From Trichobilharzia szidati (lineage: Eukaryota > Platyhelminthes > Trematoda > Strigeidida > Schistosomatidae): a stretch of 64,000 nt of DNA. The notes beneath the pieces are model-generated. The model searched no databases, was not told the origin of the DNA, and saw nothing but the letters and a program-made list of their open reading frames with translations. A program made the translations under genes and the position numbers. The DNA lies in NCBI GenBank assembly GCA_944472155.2, contig OX235275.1, positions 25,658,865 through 25,722,864 on the forward strand. Direction: 5' to 3'. This document shows, piece by piece, positions 51,386 to 62,090 of this stretch. The number at the start of each line of letters is the position of its first letter. The first letter of the stretch is position 1.

Positions 51386-51489
51386 AATCAAATTCCTAAA
51401 AACTAACATTTGAAATCTAATCTCCTACTCAATAATGACTGAATTTAGCATGAAGCTGTATGGAATTCTATTGATAAATCGTGACCAAA

Positions 51490-51960
51490 ATCAGTTTTGA
51501 GTGAGGACAAATTCTAGCCGATGACATTAGCTGATGCCAGTCTCGCTAAAATCACGAACTGGTAGAACTTAGAAATCATGGGTTTGTCATTTGATCTGGT
51601 TCCAGTGACTGTATAGTCTATAAGCTTAGCTTGTAGCCGGCAGGTCGTGTGTTCGAACCTCGATGAGTGCGTACACCTAATGAAACAGCCGTCCAGAACG
51701 CCCTGTTTCTAAATAATTCCTCATCCGATATCAGTCTGTGGTCAAACTTAAAACAAACCGAATATCCACAAATAAACTCTTCATAATTATTGCAATTCTC
51801 GCCAGTGGTTGGATACGAGAAAAACATTGCCTGGAGTTCTAGTGATATGTTCTGACCACTGACGGTATTCATGTCGTTTGTGAAGACAAGTACTAGCCGA
51901 TGACATCGGCTGGCAGTGGCCCAAAAGGTTAGAACTGATAGGTCAATGAATTCCATTCCA
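51490..51960 (+). mobile_element. Two Smalpha-like SINE copies in tandem, degenerate
   Basis: 51490-51760 has the CACGAACTGGTAGAACTTAG lead, B-box-like GTGTTCGAACCTC, GAGTGCGTACACC, a deletion in the ribozyme and the tail. 51830-51960 repeats the 5' region (GCCTGGAGTTCTAGTGATAT, AAGTACTAGCCGATGACATC) and stops before the tRNA-like section. Confidence 0.55.
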
Positions 51961-52655
51961 GCAGCCACACGACCAAATCTCAAATCAATCACATCTCTAC
52001 GAACTCATGTGATACATTTATTCAGCAATTAATAAGGCTATCACGCAAAACAGTGGATGAAGTCATACCACATATTTGCGTGCATGAAATGCAACAAAAA
52101 CACTCAAATAAAAGAACAAAACAATTCTGCAGGTTTATTCATTGTTGAACGTGTGAAATACCTGTTAGAATTTTTCGTTCCCCTACTAACTAAATATTCC
52201 TTATTGCTTCATAATTAAGAGTGATGAATTTTTGTTATTCTCTAGGGGTGCACTAACTACTAGTGCTATTATCTGTGTTAATACTTTACTAACAGAATTA
52301 GATACCTGTTAGCTATTCACTTCATCTTGTGTTGAAGTAGTGACACAACTTCAAATCATTCTTAATTATAAGACTATTCACGTCACAAGAATAACTATTA
52401 TGGATGTCGATAGAGAGAAAGAAAGACCAGATTTGCAATATTAAATGATACCAGCATTTTATTTCACAGGTTCCCCTCATCAGCTGCAAACTTATTCAGT
52501 GTTTGAAACTTAAAGCAGAAGACATTATAAGATGAATTTATGTATTACAATTTTTGGTTTAAGTTACCATCAATTTGTATGCTATCAAACTATGACAAAA
52601 AATGGGTTCAGTTATCTGGGACCATGAACTTTTAGTCGAACGTAATCACTAAAAT
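51961..52655. other. Anonymous non-coding DNA
   Basis: No feature recognised. Confidence 0.4.
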
Positions 52656-52659
52656 TCTG

Positions 52660-52970
52660 AGGAAAAGTGCACTCTGTTTAAAGTGTTTAACAAAAGTAGA
52701 CCAATATTTGTAAGTCCGAGATCGAATTTTGATCACAGTTCATACAATTTTGTTTATTATACATGTTGATACCTGTTTCATGACTCATGATTGGATAAAG
52801 GTTTTAGAAAACAAGAGATGTCTTCTTCTATATATAAACCTCTGTTGTGTTAATTTTGATTAATTTCCCTGAAGAAAATCGAACCAGTTTGCAGAACGAA
52901 ACGTTAGAATTACTCAATTCAATCTCGCTGAGATTTTACAAACACAATTTTTTTTTATAAATTTGCAATT
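52660..52970 (+). repeat. Repeat E, longest copy
   Basis: Shares AGACCAATATTTGTAAGTCC (52699-52718) with 60.0 kb, and the ribozyme-like block with 8.5 and 59.5 kb. CTGAAGA at 52869-52875, GAAA at 52898-52901 and GTT at 52903-52905 are in hammerhead order, but stem II is mismatched in this copy. Ends in a T-run. Family unknown. Confidence 0.5.
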
Positions 52971-52976
52971 AGTATC

Positions 52977-54880
52977 CATTTTTATCCTGGATTGTACATC
53001 ATTACTCTTCTGACATTTGTATATGATCTGTTGACCTGATCCTTCTAATTTATCTTTATCATCGTGTGTTATCCTCTCATGGACAGATTTAATGAATCTT
53101 TTTCCAGAAATGTCGTGCCAGCCGTTTGGAAAGACATTACAATTTTACCTATACTTAAGTCATCTACTGGAACATGTTTTAAATTAAGACCTATTGCTAT
53201 TACTTCTCCTTTTCTAAAAACTATGGAAAAGTTACTCTTAATTAATCTTCAACCTTCACTTCAAGCCTCTAACGATCACAAACAATTCGCGTATAAACAC
53301 AGTAGAATTAGTGTAGACGCAGCTGCAGTCTTGTATCACAACATTGCCTCCAGCTTAGACAAAAGGGCTTAATCCGTTCGCTGCACGTTTCTAGGTTATG
53401 CATCTGCTTTCGACTCAGTACCTAGGGACATTTTGTTAAACAAGCTTGCTGAACCTCAAACTGACTGTTGGGTTCTCAATTGGCTGCATTCTTATTTCTC
53501 AGGAAAAAATCAGTACACTGTATGTCAGGGAAAGTCGTCCACTTCGTTGCTTACTGAGGCTGGTGTCCCTCAAGGCACTGTTCTTTTCTCCTTTTCTGTT
53601 TTCTTTCTTCTTCCATGATTTGTCTCACTATGATGAACTGAACTTTGTTGAATATGCCGATGATCTAACTATATCACTGTCTGTTGACTCCCGGCTAGAC
53701 TGTACTAAGATGAACAGCTTCCTATCAGGAATTAGTAAATGGTCTTCGTCTAACGGCCTTAAACTTAATCCTTTTAAATATCAGACTGTAAATTTCAGTT
53801 TCTGATGTAAAAGAAAGTTAAATGAAGCCTTTGATTCCCATGACCCTTGCATAAATCGATGATATTGATATAGAAACCAAGTCTGAAGTTAAGTATCTTG
53901 GTTTAATTCTCTCTTCTGACCTATCCTGGTCTTCTCATGTCTTAGCGATTTCTAAACGAATATTTCGTCTGACTTTTTACATTAAGAAGTTAAGGCACTC
54001 AGGCATAACTCAACCCCTCCTACTCTTACAGTTTGTCAATTCGTGTATTTTACCTATTCTTCTTTACTGTTCACCCTTATTCTTTCCCGGATTTCTTAGA
54101 AAGGACTATGTCATACTTCGTAGAACTCTGAAGACTGTCAGTAGGACGAGTGGTATCCCATTGGGTCATATCGTTGGCATTGTCACCGATAGGCATTTGC
54201 TGTCATGCAACAAATTCGCTAGAGGAATTTTGTCAGACTCGTAGCACCCAGTATACCAGCAGCTCCAACCTTGTGTGTCCTCAGGTAAAACAAGAAGTCT
54301 TTTCAGAAGCCTTTATGCACGTACGTCTAAGTATAAAAATTCCACTATACCATATTTGGGAGCAAGTATTTTATGTGATGAAAATAGCGTCAGGCATGAA
54401 CTAACAACCCTCTTTGCAATAGTAAATAAACCATTTCCCCCAACCTTACAACATCAAGCTTCATTCTTATTGTACTTCTTATATTTATAATCCTCGCAAA
54501 TTTTTGTTTGTATTTGTTTATTTTTTCATAAGTGTGAACATCATTTAAGCTGTGTAATAACTGTTAATTTTGTATTTCCCCTTACTATACTATATCAAGA
54601 GAACATTAGATTCAATACTCTATAACATGATAAAATTTCCAAACTCATTCGACAATACTATTTGAAACAAACTCACTATTATTATTATATTTAATAATCT
54701 CAATTAGTGCTTCGAATATTTTTGACCTTATACCGTTAATGTGGACAAATTCCTCCGGTTAATTTTGTTGTAATTTTATTTATATTTTAGGTAAATCAGA
54801 CGCAATATTGTGACAGATGCTGAGAATTCCATTCTGTATCATAAGTACTGTATTTTGGAATAAAGTGTATTATTATTATT
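52977..54880 (+). mobile_element. CR1-like LINE, longest copy, decayed
   Basis: It retains more of the RT than the 5.5 kb copy. 53064-53372 encodes the fingers (VVPAVWKDITILPILKSS, LRPIAITSPFLKTMEKLLL). Then, across a stop and frameshifts, come motif A (SAFDSVPRDIL, 53407-53440), motif B (GVPQGTVL, 53563-53586) and motif C (YADDLTISLS, 53655-53685). The C-terminal block (YARTSKYKNSTIPYL) follows, and the 3' UTR ends in (ATT)n at 54880. The endonuclease is absent and at least four frame breaks occur. Closest to the 5.5-7.1 kb copy. Confidence 0.85.
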
Positions 54881-55094
54881 AATCTCTTATTTTGATTCTT
54901 CTCTTTATCGTTACCTGATATACTGATAATGTGTTGACTAACGATGTGATTTTTTCCAAGGAGATGAAGGTCATTCTAACCTTGGACTGCATGTTGGAAG
55001 CGTGTAATTCTTGCTGAAGCATATTTGATCCCACGTGTTTCGGAGTATTCTACTTGGTATCAAGGTACTTCTTACAAAGAAAGGTTTGTAAACT
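54881..55094. other. Anonymous non-coding DNA
   Basis: Short linker between CR1 and repeat R; nothing recognised. Confidence 0.4.
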
Positions 55095-55742
55095 AATTTT
55101 GTTCTTAGACAGCGACCTTGTCTCCATAGCTGCCTAACAGTAGTGTTGAGGTAATTTCAGCATTCTTATATCATTGTTGTTGTACAGAACCACGTAGATT
55201 TATCGGCGAATCACCGTTGGTTACCCTCTTTGGAGGATTTTATGACTCATGGAAGATTTGTCAGCTATACAGTAGCATGCAAAGATCTGTTTCCTGCGTT
55301 CATATCAGAAAGAGTTGATATTAGTTTTCGTTATTACAAGTTATAGTCTACTCACTTGTTTCCTTGTTTAAATGTATCTTTGTACTTTATACTTCAATGT
55401 CAAATTTTTATTTTTTACGGCAGGCAGTATAATCAGTGTGTTTTCGTATTTCTTTTATGTTCTTCATTAGTATCTTCATGTATGAATTAGTTTGCTTCCT
55501 TTTTAAGGGTTTTTTTTTTTTTACAATAAAACAGGTTATTTTGTTATTTGTCACATGCTACTGAATATGAGTTTAGTCTCTTTTGTGAGATTAACAAAGA
55601 AGCCATTATGAAAAGAACATCTTGACCCACATATTAAACACACCACAAATTGAGTTTCATTAACGCTTTTACTTAATATAATAAAACATAAATCTTGCCT
55701 AATGGAGTTTGTAGATGTTCACCAATTCAAGTATTAAAGTAC
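55095..55742 (+). repeat. Unclassified repeat R, 3' copy
   Basis: Closely matches 40440-41075, including a longer T-run at about 55510-55522. The upstream part of repeat R is absent. It ends where PLE-D begins. Confidence 0.65.
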
Positions 55743-55759
55743 TAAAATTTTATTAATAT

Positions 55760-56655
55760 ATGTGTAAAAAGTGGGCACTGTGGTAGTAAGTAATTCCATA
55801 TTAGTTTGTTTATTAAATGTATCACACAGTGAAACAGTATTATTTACTGGATGACACTGTTTTGAACAAAATTTATTTATTGTTCATTATCATATCATCA
55901 GTTATAATCACACACTTTGAAACTTGAGTTTCATAGTTTTCTTTGCTCTCTCCTGTTTGTCGTCATTGAGGTAGTAGAATTTTCCAGATATCCATATAGA
56001 CAGGTGTTGACTCATTCCTATTACATGTGTTTGCAGTTTATTCGATAAACAAGGCATCAGTCAGCTATCAGTCTCTCCCTCCACCCTGTGACATCAGATT
56101 TTAGAACTGTCATCTTATACCATCCTATTGTATGGTTGTGTGTGACTGCATGTAGTGCTATAGCTGAACTATTCTCTAGATTTCTTATCTTATTTGGGTC
56201 AACCAATCTAGATTTTGCTAGGCTTTATGTTCTGCTAGTCTGACTGCCCCTCTTCTACTAATTTGACCCATGTATTTGACCTGACAATCATTCCAGCAGG
56301 ATATTACATTAACTAAATTATTTTGTTTTAAAGGCTCCACAGGATTGATCCTTTAATCGACAAAGCTTGTTTCTAATTGAGTTTGGTGAATTTGAATGCC
56401 ATTTTTATCCCTGCCAGCATTGTTGAGAATTCTGAGTAAGATTTCCGAGGTTCCTTTCTGGTATGGAACTACTTCTGATGATTTAGATTCCTTATTGTTG
56501 GTGTCGTTATTAATATTATTATCATTATTATCACTATTATTATTATCATTATTATTGTTAATTACTATTATTATTTTGTTCGAAACGTCATCTAGTAAAT
56601 AATACTGTTTTACTGTGTGATACATCTAACAAACAAACAAATATGGAATTACAAC
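55760..56655 (-). mobile_element. Penelope-like element, family D, with inverted ends
   Basis: On the minus strand it reads linker (SSEVVPYQKGTSEILLRILN, about 56400-56490) and decayed nuclease (about 56000-56350), followed by the terminal repeat (55760-55930). The end repeat recurs inverted at 56575-56655 (CGAAACGTCATCTAGTAAAT, AATATGGAATTAC). The RT is missing. This is the same outward-facing arrangement as the other PLE families. Confidence 0.75.
56505..56578 (+). repeat. (TTA)n-type microsatellite in PLE-D linker
   Basis: An imperfect trinucleotide run (ATT/ATC/ACT units). On the minus strand it is in frame with the PLE linker and encodes a run of Asn and Asp. The intact PLE-A has a milder Asn/Lys-rich linker at the same place. 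Confidence 0.7.
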
Positions 56656-56679
56656 AATTATAATATGTTTAGTTTCAAG

Positions 56680-57045
56680 ATTTCATCATCAGTTGACATC
56701 GCTTAGAAAACCAATGGAAAACTAGCTGGGAGTAATGCCAAAAGGTAGTTTCCCCAGCCTAAGTTGGAACCCCATTTTGCCGGTACTCCACATCGGTTCA
56801 GCAGGTAATGTGTGAGGACGGATACTCGTCACATATGCCTAGTGCTTGCGGCATATCATAAATTGACAGTAGTTGTAATTTTTGCTCTTGACAGTGAATC
56901 ACATACCAATGGCTTAATTGTGACCGAGTTCACCTGGTAGGTGAGCACTGCCAAAGAGTCCCAGACTGCGATGAATCATTTGTACAGTACTCCCTGTTGG
57001 TTTCCCAATGGTTTTATAAACGATGTCATCTCATAATAAGATCAT
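56680..57045. mobile_element. Smalpha-like SINE pieces, inverted pair
   Basis: 56685-56800 is minus-oriented (tail GACATCGCTTAGAAAACCAA on the plus strand, then ribozyme remnant). 56810-57045 is plus-oriented (GACGGATACTCGTCACATAT, tRNA-like section lacking the B box, AAAGAGTCCCAGACTG, tail). Both are decayed. Confidence 0.5.
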
Positions 57046-57109
57046 GAATCCAATCATGTTTATTTTCGTTGACAAATGATCACTCTAAGCTTTTTGATTT
57101 TAATTCAGA

Positions 57110-57540
57110 TTCTATGATGAAATAGGTTAGAGAATCACTGAAAGCCAAAAGAACTCGACAGGTGTTTTGTCCTAGCCTGGGACTATTGACCAACGCATGT
57201 CTGTGATTAATTATGACCCATGCCACTTGGATATTGCCATTCCACAGTAAACCTCTAATCAGTTTTTATTTGTCATGTTTCTCTCCACTATCACTGACTG
57301 ATGCAACCAGGTAAAACTTCTTAATGGCCAACGTATTTAGTATTCACTGAACTCCAATCGTGTGTTTAAACGATGAATAGAATAAATTTGTTCCCTGAGG
57401 ATTTTTAGTTCTATGCCCTGTGGGATCAATGATGTACACTGCTACTGAAGAGTTCCAAGCTAGGCTGAAACATTTGTTTCTGGTTCCACAGTTTCCAATG
57501 ACTCTCTAAATCATACTAAATCATAATGACATCTGATGTA
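57110..57540. mobile_element. Smalpha-like SINE pieces, very degenerate
   Basis: 57115-57230 minus (AGAATCACTGAAAGCC tail, TTTTGTCCTAGCCTGGGACT ribozyme remnant). 57420-57530 plus (CTACTGAAGAGTTCCAAGCT, GGCTGAAACATTTG, tail). Low identity to the family. Confidence 0.4.
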
Positions 57541-57544
57541 ATAA

Positions 57545-58165
57545 CAGATAATTTAATGGTCTCTTGCATTCCTAGTGGCACATGGAGCTTCAACAGGACA
57601 TCCACAAATCACCTTGCTATCTGCACTCCTTTCTGACTGGCTTTAAGTTTGCCTGTAAAATTTCATACCCTCTTCGAAAGATCTCCTCCTCATCACCCAC
57701 AGAGCCACTACGAATTGAGCTTTTCCTACTCAGGTTTTAATCGAACTATCGCCTGGCTCGCGATGTCATTCAGTGGTGTCGTCAGCATGCATCTGATCGA
57801 TCTGCATTTTTTATTCGGTATGTTTTTTGAGCAACAAGTTTTTGATTGTCTCGCTGCAAGCTAAAGTTCCTGACTTGACTTGTTATTGAAACCCCCATTT
57901 TCGTTCTTTATGCTATGTACAACAGAATTCAGAGTGAAGAATATCTGTCTTGCCCTTCCAATCCACGTTGCAACATCCTCATCCCTGCTACTCACAGTCG
58001 AACTGATGCAGCCTGGATAAGTGATGAAATTTACCTCTTTCAGATTTCTCTCGCTGATAGTGACAGGTGATTGTTTTTGGTTGGTTGCTTGCTTATCTTT
58101 GTCGCTTCCATGTCATCTCCATGTTTGCCTGACTTTCTGTCCCTAGTACCAAAGTACGTAATTCA
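57545..58165 (-). mobile_element. Ancient RTE-like LINE fragment
   Basis: The minus strand follows RTE order: 3' end (CATGTGCCACTAGGAATG), the CACATTCGTAGTGGCTCTGT-like section, the RWIRCMLTTPLNDIASQAI-like C-terminus, a deletion, then SDIAT-like and EVNFITYPGCISSTV-like residues (about 57985-58045). Highly diverged and full of stops. Confidence 0.55.
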
Positions 58166-58439
58166 TAACAAACAAGGTGACAGTAATGAATAAATCCATG
58201 CATCTTTCTTATAACGTGCCAGACAGACGGTCAGCTTTTGAAGTGTTCCTTCTTCTTAATTATCGTCTAGACGGCTGCATTTTTTATTCATGAGTAGATT
58301 GCGTGCATGTAGGTTAGTATAAATGTAGAGTAGTAGTAGTAGTACCAACAATTACACAATAAGACATTTGATTCTGTATGATTTTGATGAGGCTGCCAAT
58401 AAATGCCATCTCCAGGTATTTGACCCCACTGATCAAGAC
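58166..58439. other. Anonymous non-coding DNA
   Basis: Nothing recognised apart from a short (GTA)n run at 58328-58345. Confidence 0.4.
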
Positions 58440-59312
58440 TTGTCAATGGAATTTTAAACTACTTGGAATATCTGGACTTCACTGATGATATATGTCTGAT
58501 TTCCCACAACCTGGAAGATATGCAAGCGAAAAGCAACAAGTTGCCAGAAGAAGCATCAAAGATAGGACTTCAGGTGAACAAAGAGAAAACAGAGGTGATG
58601 AAGATTCCTGACCAACACCAACAACAGCAACAACAACAGGCAACAATCAGCATAAATGGGTGGAACCTGAAAGAAACAATCTCCTTTATCTACCTATCTG
58701 GGAAGCATCGTTTCAACTACAGGCGGACGGAACTGAAGAGGATATCAAAGCAAGGATCGGAAAAGCAGGACAAGCTTTCACTACTCTCAATCCTGTGTAG
58801 AGATCAACAGCACTCAGTATGAAAAATGAGATCTGGATTTTCAACTCCAATGTGAAGTCAGTGCTACTCACTTTACGGATCAGAGACTTGGCCAGCACAT
58901 CATAAAGAGCACGTGAAACAAAATACAGACCTTCATTAACAGCTGTCTTCGTTCAATACTACTCAAGATCAGATGGCCAGAATAGATCAGCAATAGGGAC
59001 CTGTTGGAGGAAACCAAACAGGAACTGATTGTGTAACAAATAGGCAGGAAGAAATGGAGATGGATTGGCCATCCCCTGAAGAAACCATCAAGTGGCATCA
59101 CTAGACAAGCCCTCGAGTGGAACTTTAAAGGGCGGCGGCGAGTTGGTCGTCAGTGTGCGGGTGACTTGGAGGACGTCATGTGAAGAGGAGATGAAAGCGT
59201 GTGGGCAGACTTGGAGCCAGGTGAAGACTCTAGCAGAGAACCGAACGCAATGGAGACGCGCGGTTGAAGCCCGATATTCCTCTGGGAACTAAAGGAAATA
59301 ATCATAATAAAG
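58440..59312 (+). mobile_element. RTE/SR2-like LINE, 0.87 kb
   Basis: It starts at RT motif C (LDFTDDICLISHNLEDMQ, about 58468-58521) and continues through NKEKTEVMKIPDQ, a CAA-rich Gln stretch (58615-58640), the GKAGQAFTTLNPV section, the WRWIGH region (about 59055-59075) and SQVKTLAENRTQWRRAVEA (59215-59270). It ends with CCTCTGGGAACTAAAGG and an AATAA tail. Upstream RT is missing and frames shift several times. Confidence 0.8.
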
Positions 59313-59464
59313 AAAACTATAAAACTCAAGTCGTGTGATTATAATTGATGCAATGATTATGAACAAAAAATTTTGTTCGAAACATCATCCAATAAATAAT
59401 ACTGGTTCACTCACTGTGTTATATTTCTAATGAACAAACTAATATAGGATTTAACAACTTTATT

Positions 59465-59640
59465 TATCTTTGTATAAAATTATATTTGTAAAGTCTCAGC
59501 GAGAGTGAAATGAGTAATTCCAACGTTTCGTTCGGCAATCTGGTCCGAACTTCTTCAGGGAAATTAATCGAAATTAACATAACATAGGTTTATATGTAAA
59601 AAGGAACATCACTTGTTTTTAAAAATTTGTCCAACAGAAT
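59465..59640 (-). repeat. Repeat E, inverted copy
   Basis: Minus-strand relative of 52790-52970, with the best-preserved hammerhead-like motif of the family (59512-59565). 60000-60085 carries another part of repeat E in plus orientation, so repeat E also occurs here as inverted pieces around about 360 bases of unknown DNA. Confidence 0.55.
59512..59565 (-). ncRNA. Hammerhead-like ribozyme in repeat E
   Basis: On the minus strand: TTTCC, then a perfect core CTGAAGA (59552-59558), one extra A, stem II GTTCGG with CCGAAC (6 bp, about 59530-59551), GAAA, a single C/G as minimal stem III, GTT as NUH triplet, and GGAATTACTC. TTCC pairs with GGAA as stem I. The only departure from consensus is the extra base before stem II. 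Confidence 0.55.
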
Positions 59641-60091
59641 GCATATCTTAAATCCGTAGCTGTCGAGTCACCTGACAACTCCATTAGGTCAAATAAAGAG
59701 GCTCAATCTTCAGAAAGAAGTCAAAGCAATAAGTCCGACAGGGTGCTTTTACGAAACTCTAATCATAAACACCATGATTTTGAAAATACGTCTAATCATA
59801 AAATTCTCGATACTAACAGTTTGAACAGACATGAAGGCGTGATGTTAGCTGATGCATAGGAAATCCTTATTAATAAATAAAAAATGGATATATATTTCTA
59901 ATTATTAATACTTGGTCAAAATTCTCGACTGTCCATATCTTCTTATGGAGACGTTAAGAAATGTTTTACAACTGTTTACCCACACACACATACACACTTT
60001 GTTTAAAGTTTTTCAACAAAGGTAGACCAATATTTGTAAGTCCGAGGTCAAATTTTGATCACATCTCATAAAATTTTGTTTACTATACTAT

Positions 60092-60588
60092 GCAAAATAA
60101 GATCCGGATTTTCAACTTCAATGTAAAGTCAGTGCTACTATACGGATCAGAGACTTGACGCGTCATAATGAGCATCTCCAACAAACTACAGACCTTCATT
60201 AACAGTTGTCTTCCCTCAATACTACTCAAGATCAGATGGCCAGAAAAGATCAGCAATAGAGATCTCTGGCAATGAGCGAACCAACACAGCAGGAACCGAT
60301 TGTGAAACAAATAGGCAGGAAGAAATAGAGATGGATTGGCCATACTCTGAGGAAACCATCAATTGACATCACCAGACAAGCCCTCGAGTGTAACTCAAAA
60401 AGAAAGTGGCGAGTTGGTCGTCAGTGCAAGGGTGACTTGGAGGAGGTCATGTGAAGAGGAGATGAAAACGTGTGGGCAGACTTGGAGCAAGGCAAGACTC
60501 TAGCAGAGAATCGAACGCAATGGAGACTCACGGCTGGAGCCCTATGTTTCTCTAGGAATTAAAGGAAACAATTAAAATAATAATAATC
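60092..60588 (+). mobile_element. RTE/SR2-like LINE, 0.5 kb
   Basis: A 5'-truncated copy starting at [20 protein letters not shown] and ending with CTAGGAATTAAAGGAAAC and (TAA)n. It interrupts repeat E at about 60085. One stop (TGA at about 60156) and several others break the frame. Confidence 0.8.
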
Positions 60589-60604
60589 ATCCAGTAGCCA
60601 GACA

Positions 60605-60905
60605 CTATTCACTGTCGTGTGAGCGGGTCATTTGCTGGGATAAATAAATACCCGCCAGTGAGAGTGACGGGTGGTCACGCTAAAATTACGAAATAATAAA
60701 AGCTGAAATTCATTAGCTGACCACTGTATTGGTTCCTAGTGTCTGAGTGGTTTAAAAGCATACCTTGCAACTGGAAGTTCTTGGGCTCAATCCTCTATGA
60801 TGGGTTCAAACTGTTGTAGCAGAGTCCCAAACTAGGTCGAAACAGCTATCGAGTCTTCTCTGCTTTTCAATAGTTCTCTAACTGATATTAATGATACCGA
60901 CGGAT
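60605..60905 (+). mobile_element. Smalpha-like SINE, degenerate
   Basis: 5' region AATACCCGCCAGTGAGAGTG, tRNA-like section with weak boxes (GTGTCTGAGTGG, TGGGCTCAATCC), ribozyme remnant AGCAGAGTCCCAAACTAGGT then CGAAACAGC, and tail to 60905. The core is mutated to TAGCAGA. Confidence 0.6.
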
Positions 60906-61325
60906 TAATTTAATAAAATATTTGGATTTATAGAAAGTGATATGAAACTAAGATAGAAATAATCTGTCATTAAAATGAAGGATTATGATAATCAAAATTC
61001 AAAAAATCCTTTTCAAAAAAATAGTTACTAAACAATGAATATTCTTTTCTATAACCTGCTATTCTTCACCAGGTTTTAAAGTAATATGCTCCATAATACT
61101 GAATGAATTAGTGTTATTATTAACAATAATGCTGTTTAAATAATATCGAATCGATAATAATAATAATATCAGCCGATTACAGTTTGATAGCATCAACATA
61201 ACAATACACTGAATATCAATGAAAAATAATGATAATAACACAGAATTAATGGATTTATAGTCTCCACCGTAGGTGAGGGTAGTAGTTATGGCTAGATTTC
61301 TCTCTTCTTCACGGAAAGCACTGTA
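60906..61325. other. Anonymous non-coding DNA
   Basis: AT-rich; short (TAA)n at 61155-61170; no gene recognised. Confidence 0.4.
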
Positions 61326-61615
61326 GCCAGACACTAGTGAGCGTCGAACTAGGTCGGGTAAGGGGATAAATAAATACTCGCCAATAAGACTGCCTGGTGG
61401 TCGCGCTCAAATCACGAATTAGTAGAAACTGAAATTCATCAGCCCGCCAATCGATCGATTCTCAGATGTTCAATGGCCTACGCGATTGCCCTGTAACTGA
61501 AAGGTCATAGGTTCGACCTCTGGTGTGTGTGCCTACTGGCGAAGAGTTCCCAACTAGGAAGAAATATCTGTCCGATACATATTCCTAACTGACATAAATC
61601 CATGATTGGACTTAG
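61326..61615 (+). mobile_element. Smalpha-like SINE, degenerate
   Basis: Same 5' region as the 60.6 kb copy (AATACTCGCCAATAAGACTG), then CACGAATTAGTAGAAACTGA, B-box-like AGGTTCGACCTC, ribozyme remnant GGCGAAGAGTTCCCAACTAG with GAAGAAAT, and tail. Confidence 0.6.
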
Positions 61616-61699
61616 GATGAAATATAATGAAACTAGAAAAAAAATATGCCCTTATAAAAGTGAAAGGTTAGCGTAATCAAAATTCATATCGGCTTTACC

Positions 61700-62090
61700 A
61701 AATAACTGATACCACTTTGATCATTCAGGCTTGCAATGTGTACCGTGATGCCGAGCTACCCAGAAATGTGGCCACTGACAGAATTCAGTCTGCAAAAAAG
61801 AAACGACTAGACACATCACAAAAGTTACTGGTGTACAGTCAAAATATCCAATAAATTCCTACAGGAAGTCAATCGCAAACCCGAATAGCTCAGTGGTAAC
61901 GTCTCTGACTGCAGGTGGCACTGGGTGACGCGGGTTCGAATCTCAGAAGGGACATGAGTTCCTTCAAGGCTGCAGATACGCCTTCCTGACGAGTGCCAAC
62001 TAGTTCGAAACCTAGGTCCCGGCAAGGCCCCCTGCCGATTGCCACCAACCACCTTATAACTGGTACCCCATTGCACAATGAGAAACTGAC
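61700..62090 (+). mobile_element. tRNA-like SINE, type III
   Basis: A box TAGCTCAGTGGTAAC (61885-61899) and B box GGGTTCGAATCTC (61932-61944) are both perfect. The body AGAAGGGACATGAGTTCC, a hammerhead-like motif (61977-62029) and GATTGCCACCAACCACCTTA follow. The leader (61700-61860) contains a segment that appears inverted relative to the 30.3 kb copy. Confidence 0.75.
61977..62029 (+). ncRNA. Hammerhead-like ribozyme in type III SINE, damaged
   Basis: Core CTGACGA (61985-61991) is intact, GAAA follows at 62007-62010, CCTAGG (62011-62016) is a palindromic minimal stem III, and GTC (62016-62018) is a good cleavage triplet. Stem II, GTGC against GTTC, no longer pairs. Stem I can use GCCTT with AAGGC. 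Probably inactive. Confidence 0.5.

Noticed and set aside
56505..56578. CRISPR-like or satellite array
   Set aside because: It is a simple imperfect trinucleotide run with no spacers.
59620..59860. About 77 codons open on the plus strand inside the repeat E pair
   Set aside because: Polar, low-information composition with no motif. A frame of this length by chance is not unusual, and I could not tie it to a PLE N-terminus.
61880..61950. Functional tRNA gene with perfect A and B boxes
   Set aside because: The closing acceptor stem is not evident and the same body follows the boxes at 30.4 and 35.8 kb, so it is a SINE head.
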